Assembly (NCBI RefSeq): GCF_031127875.1
Contig: NZ_JARXIA010000012.1
Location: 1-64,000, forward strand
Source: Pelagicoccus sp. SDUM812005
GTDB lineage: Bacteria > Verrucomicrobiota > Verrucomicrobiia > Opitutales > Opitutaceae
Direction: 5' to 3'
Length of the DNA: 64,000 bases
The notes beneath the pieces were generated by a model that had not been told where the DNA came from, ran no database searches, and saw only the letters and a program-made list of their open reading frames with translations. Both the position numbers and the translations under genes were made by a program. This document shows positions 1 through 6,746 of this stretch, piece after piece (positions within the stretch are counted from its first letter, which is position 1; each line of letters opens with the position of its first letter).

Positions 1-87
1 GTCCAGTAGCTTATGAGAAGCTGAAGTTGAGCATCCTAATGCGGTGATCAAAAGCAGGAGCATCGATGCTGTGATGATTTGTTTCAT
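1..87 (-). CDS. Integron cassette 4: lipoprotein-like protein, N-terminal part only
   Basis: The reading frame runs off the left edge of the window, so only 29 codons are visible. They start at an ATG at 85-87 and encode a lysine, a hydrophobic stretch (IITASMLLLLITALGC) and then a serine- and threonine-rich segment. This looks like a lipoprotein signal peptide with a lipobox-like LGC, so the product is probably a membrane-anchored lipoprotein. The start lies just after an attC site in an A-rich leader, as for the other cassette genes here. Function cannot be inferred from the visible part. Confidence 0.6.
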   Translation of the reverse strand, partial: MKQIITASMLLLLITALGCSTSASHKLLD

Positions 88-93
88 TTTTTT

Positions 94-154
94 GCCGAAC
101 GACTAGTGCAGGCGGCGAGCGCTTGCGCTCGTTGCCTGGCACGCCTTGTTAGTC
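94..154 (-). other. attC recombination site of cassette 3
   Basis: A 61-bp imperfect inverted repeat lies between two cassette genes. Read on the minus strand it begins with the heptamer GACTAAC (plus 148-154) and ends with GTTCGGC (plus 94-100). The centre is a GC-rich hairpin (GCGAGCGC/GCGCTCG). This matches the attC layout: R'' core, L boxes, hairpin, R' core. The GACTAAC heptamer is the exact reverse complement of the GTTAGTC heptamer at the 5' end of cassette 3, as expected for an excisable cassette. Confidence 0.88.
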
Positions 155-685
155 CTATTTTTCTTTTCCATCTTCGTAGCTGAATCGGTATTCGTTTCCT
201 TCGAAATCAGTCGTATGAATACAGTCGTCAAGAAGGCTAAATCCTTCGGTAAAGATGTCTCTCCCAGCTGACTGCCAAATTACTCTTCCCTCGGGGCTGA
301 AGCGTGAAATGAGAAGTTCCCCGTGAGAGATTAGAGCATCGTGTTGCTTCGAATAGTAGATGCCAAAGCAAGTTGCGTCATCTATTCTTTGATTCCATTT
401 CTTTTCTTTCTGTATTAAATCGAACGATACCACTTGATCGCCAACCGCGAAGTAAGCGATTCCGTTCAACTGCAACATAGAATTCTCATGAACGCCTGTA
501 GCTCCACCAAATGCTCCAATCACAGCGAAAGGCTTTCCTTCAATCAGTATGCCGTGCGAAGAAACCGGCTGACCTGTACCGTCTAACCATTCAATTGGAT
601 ATGAACGCAAATTATCGGTCGAACCAAACGTGTAGGTCGGCTCGTCGATGAACTCGATATCCAACTGTGATGTCTCAGTCTTCAT
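155..685 (-). CDS. Integron cassette 3: hypothetical protein
   Basis: A 176-residue protein of unknown function. The frame stays open upstream to 751, but that part lies inside the preceding attC site. The ATG at 683-685, just after the attC core and an A-rich leader, is therefore chosen as the start (MKTETSQLDIEF). The protein is rich in aromatic residues and short beta-like repeats (IEWLDGTG, AYFAVGDQVVSFDL, SRFSPEGRVIWQS), which suggests a soluble beta-propeller-like or all-beta fold. No catalytic motif or signal peptide is visible. As a lone gene between attC sites it was probably brought in by site-specific recombination. Confidence 0.7.
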   Translation of the reverse strand: MKTETSQLDIEFIDEPTYTFGSTDNLRSYPIEWLDGTGQPVSSHGILIEGKPFAVIGAFGGATGVHENSMLQLNGIAYFAVGDQVVSFDLIQKEKKWNQRIDDATCFGIYYSKQHDALISHGELLISRFSPEGRVIWQSAGRDIFTEGFSLLDDCIHTTDFEGNEYRFSYEDGKEK

Positions 686-690
686 TTTCT

Positions 691-763
691 GACTAACGCT
701 GAGTGCATACGCGGAGGTCATCGCGGAGCGATGGCCGGAGTTGTATGGCACGACTTGTTAGGT
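691..763 (-). other. attC recombination site of cassette 2
   Basis: A 73-bp imperfect palindrome. On the minus strand it starts with ACCTAAC (plus 757-763) and ends with GTTAGTC (plus 691-697). The inner arms CCGGCCATCGC and GCGATGACC form the hairpin. ACCTAAC is the exact reverse complement of the GTTAGGT heptamer at the 5' boundary of cassette 2. Confidence 0.9.
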
Positions 764-764
764 A

Positions 765-1169
765 TTACTTCTTCCAGAATTTCCATCGTGATTTCTTTGG
801 TTTCTTAATCCATCCTTCTTCATCTGTCTTGATCCCGATTTCTTTTGCGAATGCCGGATCCATCCACGAAGACTCTACTTTTGATTCATCGAAATCAACT
901 GGCTCTGGATCTTTTGCTTCTTTAATTATTTCTTCAACGGAATCGGCTATCAACGTGGTCTCGTCGGTTTCGTGATCCCAGAAGTAAACGGCTTTGTTTT
1001 CTTTCGTGGTGATCAAGTTTCCGCAACCGTCTTCGGCTATCGGTTTTCCATGTTCGGTCTCTGAATACTCAGCTGGGTATGAACCGTCGAAAGCTGCCAA
1101 TATCGTGTAGGCTTCTTTTGTTTTCGGAGAAAGGTAATCTTTTCCAACAGCTTCAGAGATTGTATCCAT
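765..1169 (-). CDS. Integron cassette 2: SMI1/KNR4 (SUKH)-like protein
   Basis: A 134-residue acidic soluble protein that starts 8 bases after the attC core. The middle has GCGNLITT followed by KAVYFWDHETDETTLIADSVEEII. This resembles the SMI1/KNR4 (SUKH) fold, in which a GDGN-like turn is followed by a VYFWDHE strand and a helix. The C-terminus is basic (KKPKKSRWKFWKK). SUKH proteins often act as immunity proteins against polymorphic toxins, and they are common in integron cassettes and other accessory DNA. No matching toxin gene is next to it. The family call comes from motif resemblance and the immunity role is an inference. Confidence 0.62.
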   Translation of the reverse strand: MDTISEAVGKDYLSPKTKEAYTILAAFDGSYPAEYSETEHGKPIAEDGCGNLITTKENKAVYFWDHETDETTLIADSVEEIIKEAKDPEPVDFDESKVESSWMDPAFAKEIGIKTDEEGWIKKPKKSRWKFWKK

Positions 1170-1176
1170 TTTTTCT

Positions 1177-1237
1177 ACCTAACGCCAAGCTGTCACGACG
1201 CGGGCTTGCCCGCGTTGTGACAAGCGCCTTGTTCTGC
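1177..1237 (-). other. attC recombination site of cassette 1
   Basis: A 61-bp attC site. On the minus strand it begins GCAGAAC (plus 1231-1237) and ends GTTAGGT (plus 1177-1183). The centre is a long hairpin (TGTCAC-ACGCGGG with CCCGCGT-GTGACA). GCAGAAC is the exact reverse complement of the GTTCTGC core at 1671-1677, where cassette 1 joins attI. The 3' end of the cassette 1 reading frame lies inside this site. Confidence 0.92.
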
Positions 1238-1663
1238 AATTTTGATTGCTTCTCTTAGGTCCTTCGAAACGTAAACGTCGAGCTTAGTTTCTTGAGTCTT
1301 GAGGCGCATAAAGGTCGGTCCCGTTTTCGTGTACGAGAGATCGATTAAGTCGTCTATCAATAGTTCATTCATCGTTTTGTCATTCCTATCCTTCTCTCGT
1401 ACCTTGAATCCATCAAAAGAATACAGCTTTCCAGATCTTCTGTGAACTACCCATGAAAAGAAAAGTAATGGTATCAATATCAGGATGAACATTGATAGTT
1501 CGGGAGGGGATCCGTTTTTGTAGTACGAGTAGACGAACGCTCCAACTAGAAGAACCGGTAAGCAGTCGATGCATAAGATACCAAGCAGTTCGTCGGATCT
1601 TTTCTCTCCGAATGTACCGTCGATACGTTTCAGTATCTCAACTGCTGGTTTGGGGTTGCTCAT
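1193..1663 (-). CDS. Integron cassette 1: small membrane protein with a PH-like tail
   Basis: A 156-residue protein. The ATG at 1661-1663 is chosen because it lies 7 bases after the cassette boundary core (GTTCTGC), behind the A-rich stretch GAAAAAG. The frame stays open further upstream, but that DNA is attI. Two hydrophobic segments (about residues 26-46, LLGILCIDCLPVLLVGAFVY, and 53-71, LSMFILILIPLLFFSWVV) are followed by a short beta-rich domain (GKLYSFDGFKVREK, LLIDDLIDLSYTKTGPTFMRLKT). This looks like a two-helix membrane anchor with a bacterial PH-like domain. It is the cassette nearest the integrase and the last 12 residues are encoded by the attC site. The specific function is unknown. 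Confidence 0.65.
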   Translation of the reverse strand: MSNPKPAVEILKRIDGTFGEKRSDELLGILCIDCLPVLLVGAFVYSYYKNGSPPELSMFILILIPLLFFSWVVHRRSGKLYSFDGFKVREKDRNDKTMNELLIDDLIDLSYTKTGPTFMRLKTQETKLDVYVSKDLREAIKIAEQGACHNAGKPAS

Positions 1664-1670
1664 CTTTTTC

Positions 1671-1780
1671 GCAGAACAAGTGATTGTAAGATTTCTGGAT
1701 AATATCTTGACCGAAACGGTCGGAAGCAACCTTTTTTGTAGGTAAATCTGCTTAATTTCAATCGTTAAACATCCTTTTTC
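1671..1780 (-). promoter_or_regulatory. Probable attI site and integron leader
   Basis: This non-coding stretch lies between the first cassette and the integrase remnant, where an attI site and the cassette promoter should be. The recombination core CTTGTTCTGC is at 1671-1680 on the minus strand. The stretch also holds GGATAATATC at 1697-1706, which matches half of the palindrome at 1781-1810, and a small inverted repeat ACCGAAACGGT near 1710-1720. No convincing -35/-10 pair could be fixed by eye. Confidence 0.55.
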
Positions 1781-1810
1781 GGATATTATCCAAACGTTTG
1801 GATAATATCC
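1781..1810. promoter_or_regulatory. Perfect 30-bp palindrome directly before the integrase start
   Basis: The sequence is GGATATTATCCAAAC followed by its exact reverse complement, with no spacer. It ends one base before the ATG of the integrase remnant at 1812. Each half contains a smaller palindrome (GGATATTATCC and GGATAATATCC). A related half-site is at 1697-1706. The position suits an operator for autoregulation or control of the integrase, but the DNA-binding protein is unknown. Confidence 0.6.
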
Positions 1811-1811
1811 T

Positions 1812-3010
1812 ATGATCAAAATTCCAAATAACGTGCTGGAACCGTTCCAGAACGCACTCGCAAACGAGCATATCCCAGAAAGGCAGAAGCCGTTCTACGA
1901 AATGTGGCTTCGGTTCTATCTCGATTTCTGCGAAAGGAACGATTGCCCGGAACGCATCTGCAAAGCGTCGATCTCTTCGCAATAGGCCTCGAGAGCAGCG
2001 GCAAAAGAGCTTTCCAGCAGCTCCAGGCCGCAAGGGCTGCGAAAAATGCACCCGTCATTGGTGGAGTCGATTCCGCTTTCCCCTTGGGACGAGACCATAC
2101 AGGCACTGGAAAGACGAATCGCGACGCCGCAGTATTCCGGAAAGACACTCGCCACATACAGGCATTGGACGCGAAGCTTCCGGGACTTCCTCGAGGAGAA
2201 GGATCCGGCACGGTAACATCGGCCGACACCGCGAAGCACCTCACGCATCTAGCCGTCGATCGAAAGGTGGTGGCATCGACCGAGAACCAGGCCTTCAACG
2301 TATAGCTGTTCCTATTCAAAAAGGTGTGGGAACGCGAATTCAAAGGCTTCGAGGGCGTAGAGCGGGCCAAGCGCTCCAACTACCTGCCGACGGTCCTGTC
2401 GCGCAAGGAGGTCGACCTGATAGCCAAGGCCAGCCACCCATTCGACCTTATCGTCCGCATGATCTACGGCTGCGGGCTCAGACTTTCCGAATCGGTCAAT
2501 CTCAGGGTCAACAACCTCTGCTTCGAGACGGGGCTCCTGACCATTCGCAACGGCAAGGGAGGGAAGGACCGGATAGTTCCCCTTCCAGTCTCAATCACGG
2601 ACGAACTGAATCGCCAGATCCGCAGAGTTGAGGAACTACTGAAAAACGATCTGCAAAAAGGGTTCGACGGCACGTTCATGCCGGAGGCGATGTCCCGCAA
2701 ATACATAAGCGCCGCAAAGCGGCTCGGAAAGCGATGGCTGTTTCCAGCCAAGCAGCTGACCCACGTTCCATCATCTGGCGAAACCCGACGGTACAACGCG
2801 CACGAGACCAAGGTCGGCTCGGCCATTCTTCAGGCGACTTACGAGGCAGGCATACACAAACGCACTACTTCGCACACGTTCCGCCGTACCTACGCCACAC
2901 ACCGTCTCCAGGCCAACCACGACATCCGCACGATCCAAAAGCTACTTGGGCACAGCGACGCCAAGCAGGACAGCGAACGAAGGCCCCGATGCAGGCTGGA
3001 ACGAAAATAA
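1812..3010 (+). pseudogene. intI: Integron integrase (IntI), decayed
   Basis: This was a tyrosine recombinase of the integron integrase class. The N-terminal core-binding part starts at 1812 (PFYEMWLRFYLDFCER) and stops at TAG 1983-1985. Integrase-like sequence resumes in the first frame near 2085 (PWDETIQALERR...FRDFLEEKDPAR) and hits TAA at 2214-2216. It continues one frame over from 2213 (ADTAKHLTHLAVDRKV, ASTENQAFN), with another stop at 2303-2305. The rest (2324-3010) carries the catalytic arginine in GCGLRLSE, the integron-specific extra helix region (EAMSRKYIS...RWLFP), HTFRRTYATH and LLGH. Homology ends after GHSDAK, so the segment with the catalytic tyrosine is gone. The extra domain separates IntI from XerC/D. 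It lies divergent from the cassettes, as in intact integrons, and cannot be active. Confidence 0.9.
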
Positions 3011-3012
3011 CA

Positions 3013-3456
3013 CTATCCGCCCATTTCTCCGTAACGACTGAAATGCTCCCGGACGAGATCCTGGGACTCTTTAGAGCCTTCCCTCAGGAAATCCAGCGGA
3101 CGGCCGCCCAGCAATTCGAAGTCGGCCAGGAGGTAGCCAACAATGAAAGGTGAATCCCTCATCCCCTTGCGGACCGCACGCTCGAGAAGCCAGGGCAGAA
3201 GCGGAAGAGGCTTGCCGTCCCACGCCAGCAGCCCGGGAATCCCGTCGGGAAATCTCTCATCGTCGGAAGCGCCGAAGAGTTCGCCGCGAGCGAGCATCGC
3301 GAGGACCTCGCTCTCGGTCGTCCCTACTAGAACTGCGAATTCGGCAGGGGATGCGAACCCACCTTCAGCCTCGACCTCGAGAGACAATCGCTTGAGGGCC
3401 TCTTCCCCTCTTCGGCGAAGCCTGGCTAGATTGTCATCCCTCTCGCTTCCTTCCAT
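3013..3456 (-). CDS. HTH-containing antitoxin-like protein (MbcA/ParS-like C-terminus)
   Basis: A 147-residue soluble protein that ends 2 bases from the integrase remnant and converges on it. The N-terminal third is charged and helical. Residues of about 35-60 (FASPAEFAVLVGTTESEVLAMLARG) look like a helix-turn-helix of the excisionase/MerR type. The C-terminal part (PWLLERAVRKGM, then ADFELLGGRPLDFL) resembles the antitoxin domain of MbcA/ParS/Xre proteins, where a GG(R)xPLDFL motif is usual. The protein encoded at 6044-6625 shares this layout. No partner toxin is intact nearby. The assignment is tentative. Confidence 0.5.
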   Translation of the reverse strand: MEGSERDDNLARLRRRGEEALKRLSLEVEAEGGFASPAEFAVLVGTTESEVLAMLARGELFGASDDERFPDGIPGLLAWDGKPLPLLPWLLERAVRKGMRDSPFIVGYLLADFELLGGRPLDFLREGSKESQDLVREHFSRYGEMGG

Positions 3457-3905
3457 TTAGGCGGACAAAGCTTGAGGAGAAAGCCCTCAGACGCGAACCT
3501 TTAGTCGAAGACATATTCGTCCGCGATGTCGTCAAAACGATCCGAACCCCAGACGCCTTCGAAATCCGGCTCTTCGCGGACAATCCACATGCCGAATCAC
3601 CTCGTAGGCGACAAAAGGAACAAGACTGGTCGATCCGGAGACCTTCTCGAATTAGGTCTTGCGAGCGGTAGGCGGTAAAAATTCGCCCTCCAATAAAGAC
3701 GGTTGATCCTCACTTGGCTGACCTTCCTTCATGCCCACCGAATCCTAAAGGTCAACGAAAGGGCTCAACCCAAATTATTGGCATTAATCAGGTATGAGAC
3801 AGGCATTGTCCTCGATTTTCCGGTATACTTAAAAATCGAGGCAAACGGAACGATAGTCCATCTTCTCTTTGTTGAGAGCTGACAGTCAATTAATCAAACA
3901 AGGAA
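3457..3905. other. Gene-poor stretch with possible coding remnant and a hairpin
   Basis: No intact gene is seen. On the minus strand a short open stretch about 3502-3600 encodes WIVREEPDFEGVWGSDRFDD and ends at TAA. A neighbouring frame about 3590-3655 encodes GSTSLVPFVAYEVIR. Together they could be the broken end of a gene upstream of the antitoxin-like gene at 3013-3456. Homology was not recognised. The rest looks like non-coding spacer. Confidence 0.35.
3810..3841. other. Hairpin with 10-bp perfect arms
   Basis: CCTCGATTTT (3810-3819) and AAAATCGAGG (3832-3841) are perfect inverted repeats with a 12-base loop. The hairpin lies 64 bases before the gene at 3906. There is no clear T-run in either direction, so it may be an operator or structured leader rather than a terminator. 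Confidence 0.5.
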
Positions 3906-4766
3906 ATGGAGCTACAAGATATCAAGCAGGCGCACCGCAGGGCACACGAACTCAAGGCCCCCAAGCTATTTGAGAGTATTCTGGATGACCTCCAGAAGCT
4001 TAGCCCAAAGGACGCTCAGAACTTCCTCGGTGCGAAGCTGACACGGATGGACTGCTACTTCATGCTGGAACGCTGGGTGGATTTAATTGGATACAGCGGG
4101 AGAATCATCGAAAGCACCCCGGAAGAAAGCCCTCTTGAATACCTCTGGCTCGCGCGTGGTCTTTCCACGAAAGGGAGATACGAGAAGGCGAAAAGCACCT
4201 TGAACGATTCGCTGGAAATCTGGCCTGACGATTTGGAAACGATAATCCTGCTCAAATCGTTGAGCGAGAGCGAAATTGCGGAAGGAACCATGGCTTCGAC
4301 GGATACCAAGCAATCGGAGAAAGTCGCATACGCGGATATGGACAACGTGTTCCGCGACTATGGTTCAGATCGGGAAACGAAGCAAGAACCAGAGCCAGAT
4401 ACAAGGCCCTTACAGAACGAGCCGGACTTCTTTCGGAGCCTGAAGCCTGGCAAGGGAGCGATCGATGCGGTAAACGAACTCAGGCAAGAATACCAAGTTT
4501 ACACCTTGATAGCCCCCTCAGCTCGCAATCCTGAAAGCCGCAACGAAAAAGGAATATGGGTAGAAGAGCACTTAGATTTAGAGTTCACCAATAAGCTCAT
4601 AACTTACCCCAACAAGACCCTAATGACGGGGGGCTACCTGATTGGCGATCATGCGGATGGCAAATGGCAGGAGAATCCTGAAAGAACCTTAGTTCACTTC
4701 GGGACCAAACATTGTCCAGAATGGGATACTGATCCTAAACGCTTCAAAATCCGAAAGCCATGCTGA
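3906..4766 (+). CDS. Helical-repeat / 5'(3')-deoxyribonucleotidase-like fusion
   Basis: A 286-residue two-part protein. Residues 1-125 are helical with TPR-like character (PLEYLWLARGLSTKGRYEKAKSTLNDSLEIWPDD). Residues 138-280 resemble the HAD-type 5'(3')-deoxyribonucleotidase (NT5C) family. They show a DxD nucleophile motif (YADMDNVFRDY, D144 and D146), FFRSLKPGKGAIDAVNELRQEY, an APS motif (203-205), a PNK lysine (K237) and an HFG segment. The last acidic motif, normally DD, reads LIGDHADG (G247-D248), and the threonine before APS is isoleucine. Metal binding and activity may therefore be weak or altered. The family normally dephosphorylates deoxynucleoside monophosphates. It stands alone in gene-poor DNA, and the fusion is unusual. 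Confidence 0.65.
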   Translation: MELQDIKQAHRRAHELKAPKLFESILDDLQKLSPKDAQNFLGAKLTRMDCYFMLERWVDLIGYSGRIIESTPEESPLEYLWLARGLSTKGRYEKAKSTLNDSLEIWPDDLETIILLKSLSESEIAEGTMASTDTKQSEKVAYADMDNVFRDYGSDRETKQEPEPDTRPLQNEPDFFRSLKPGKGAIDAVNELRQEYQVYTLIAPSARNPESRNEKGIWVEEHLDLEFTNKLITYPNKTLMTGGYLIGDHADGKWQENPERTLVHFGTKHCPEWDTDPKRFKIRKPC

Positions 4767-5204
4767 GAGCCTATCGCTTATACCGGAGGTTGTGGCGATT
4801 GCGCTTGTTCGCTACATTACGTGTAAATTCCACCAACCTTTACGGACCAACAGGAAGGGTTGAAGGCTATTTGCCAGTCCTTCGGAGCAGCATCGTCTAT
4901 TGGGTAATCCTTCTATATGCAAATACTTGCCTTAGGTTGGCTTGCGCCAGAAAGGTGCTCGTGAAGCGGCTTCCCCGGAAATAGCCAAATAGTACGGCAC
5001 CTTCCATCCGACAACAGGTTCGATCGACTGGACAGAGGAGGTTTAAGGGCAGCAGACTTTCAAGGGAGAGGACCGAAAAACGAAGCGACAAGTATGCCCT
5101 AGCCGAAATCACCTCGCGCCTATCGAAGAGACGAGGAACGCACTCTCCTCGAAAAGATCGAAACTATCAGTCAAGAGGTTCGAAAGGTAAACCGACTAAC
5201 CGAT
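4767..5204. other. Gene-poor stretch
   Basis: No convincing gene. Short open stretches on both strands lack recognisable domains and have no clear ribosome binding site. A small inverted repeat CTAAC...GTTAG lies near 5197-5219, at the end of the metallophosphoesterase gene. It is far too short to be an attC site. Confidence 0.4.
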
Positions 5205-5990
5205 CTACGAACCGTTAGCAAAGCGGGAACGTTCCGCGTCGAGATCGATCGTAGCCAAACCATCGAATCGCCCCATCCGAACCTCCTCGCCAGGATATCC
5301 CCTTTGGTTCGAATAGACTCGGGTTTTCCCAATCGTGTAGTCAAGGCAATCGTGATTGTGGCCATGTATCCAAACTGAAGGTCCCTTTAATTCAATTAAA
5401 CGATCCAACCGGGACGCGAAAGCAGCGCTCAAGGGATCGCCTTTACGACTTCGATGAACGGAGCGAAAGCTTGGCAGGTGATGGGTTATGACGATAGAGC
5501 GACTCAAATCTCCTGTATCCAAAAAATCACTCAGTTTTGCGACAGTTTCATTATAGCAACGTATCGTTTCCCTTGGCTCAAGTCCCCTCCCAGTCTTGTT
5601 GTTTCGGATTACCCTGTAGTCGTTCATCGTTACTCGGGCGTATCTCGCGTGCTGACCCGCTTTTCCGTACAAGCCGAAGTCAGTCCATAGGGTCGCTCCA
5701 AAAAACCTGTATCCATCAAACTCAACCCCCTCCCGTTCAAGCACCTTAACGTTTGTGCCATCCGACAAAGATCGGCAATCATCGACCAACCCAGGGAAAC
5801 GGTCGGAATAGTATTCGTGATTCCCCAAAACGTACAAAACCGGTTTGTCTCGAATCTCGGAGATAGCCCAATCGACCCCTTCAGTTTGCCGATGGATATC
5901 TCCAGCTAGCACCACCAAGTCCACCCCTGCGTCGACGAAATCGTAGGCACCTTGTTCAATGTGCAAATCACTCAGCACCTGTATTTTCAT
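5205..5990 (-). CDS. Calcineurin-like metallophosphoesterase
   Basis: A 261-residue cytoplasmic protein with the full set of metal-binding motifs of the calcineurin-like phosphoesterase superfamily, in order: SDLH (D8, H10), AGDIH (about 29-33), GNHE (56-59), ITHHLPS and HGHNH. The fold uses two metal ions to hydrolyse phosphomono- or diesters. The substrate cannot be told from sequence, and cyclic nucleotides, nucleic acids and proteins are all possible. It has no signal peptide and no partner gene. It lies on the same strand as the downstream transposition genes and could be transposon cargo. Confidence 0.85.
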   Translation of the reverse strand: MKIQVLSDLHIEQGAYDFVDAGVDLVVLAGDIHRQTEGVDWAISEIRDKPVLYVLGNHEYYSDRFPGLVDDCRSLSDGTNVKVLEREGVEFDGYRFFGATLWTDFGLYGKAGQHARYARVTMNDYRVIRNNKTGRGLEPRETIRCYNETVAKLSDFLDTGDLSRSIVITHHLPSFRSVHRSRKGDPLSAAFASRLDRLIELKGPSVWIHGHNHDCLDYTIGKTRVYSNQRGYPGEEVRMGRFDGLATIDLDAERSRFANGS

Positions 5991-6043
5991 GAAGCGGAAA
6001 AACGAACTCCTATCCTGATTTTGCTAAAACCGAAAAAGCCAAC

Positions 6044-6625
6044 TCAACGTCTCGAAAAATCTGTCTTTAGAAGCACGAGCGCCTTTTCTGGCGTTCCCGC
6101 TCTCAATTGATCGATAACCCTTTCACACGCACCACTGGATGCCGTCAAGGGTGACAATAAACGCGCAGCGAGAACCATTGAATCATTCCGTATTCCATAT
6201 TCACGAAAGAGCGCGAGGCACTCAACGATACCATCTAAGATTGCTCCGGATTCGACTTGGTAATTTGGATACAGGCACCTTTTCGATCTCCGGTTCCAAA
6301 ATCCGATAAGCGCTCCCTCCCGGCGCCAACGAAGAATGGTTGAGGAGCTCTCCCCTCCGAGCAAAGCTCCGAGCTCCACAGCGGTTGATGCGCCTCCCTC
6401 TTCTTTGAACTCGAAATTCTCGTCCTCTAAAATGGAGCGGAGCGACAGCATTCCGTGAAGCTCCCGAATTTCGCTACCTTCGCCGACGAGGCCATCAATC
6501 CCGACAATTCGCACAGCGTCTCGCAAAGCCGCTGTCGCTTCCTCCTTCGTCGCTCCAGATCGCTTCAGAACCGTGAGTAACATGCCCACCTCAGGCGCAC
6601 AATTTCCCTGTTCAACTTCTCTCAT
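6044..6625 (-). CDS. HTH protein with antitoxin-like C-terminus
   Basis: A 193-residue protein of unknown function. Residues of about 78-105 (ASTAVELGALLGGESSSTILRWRREG) look like a helix-turn-helix. The C-terminus (IVECLALFREYGIRNDSMVLAARLLSP...ERVIDQLRAG) has the same helix pattern as the protein at 3013-3456, and resembles MbcA/ParS-type antitoxin domains only weakly. It lies 121 bases downstream of the second tniQ gene on the same strand, so it may be the last gene or first cargo of the Tn7-like element. A regulatory DNA-binding role is plausible. No toxin partner is seen. Confidence 0.45.
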   Translation of the reverse strand: MREVEQGNCAPEVGMLLTVLKRSGATKEEATAALRDAVRIVGIDGLVGEGSEIRELHGMLSLRSILEDENFEFKEEGGASTAVELGALLGGESSSTILRWRREGALIGFWNRRSKRCLYPNYQVESGAILDGIVECLALFREYGIRNDSMVLAARLLSPLTASSGACERVIDQLRAGTPEKALVLLKTDFSRR

Positions 6626-6746
6626 TTCTAAGCCATTCCCAATCTATCGGGGATCCAGGCGAAGCAAGCGATTCAGAAAATCTCCTCTCCCCAGGGGCAC
6701 CCCGAAAGGATGCACACCTCTAATCCAAATAAAGCAGTAAAAGTAG

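Noticed and set aside
4760-5112. Small genes on either strand after the nucleotidase fusion
   Set aside because: Overlapping short frames without motifs or start signals.
5197-5219. Additional attC site next to the metallophosphoesterase gene
   Set aside because: CTAAC and GTTAG are present, but the element is only about 23 bases and lacks L boxes and a hairpin.
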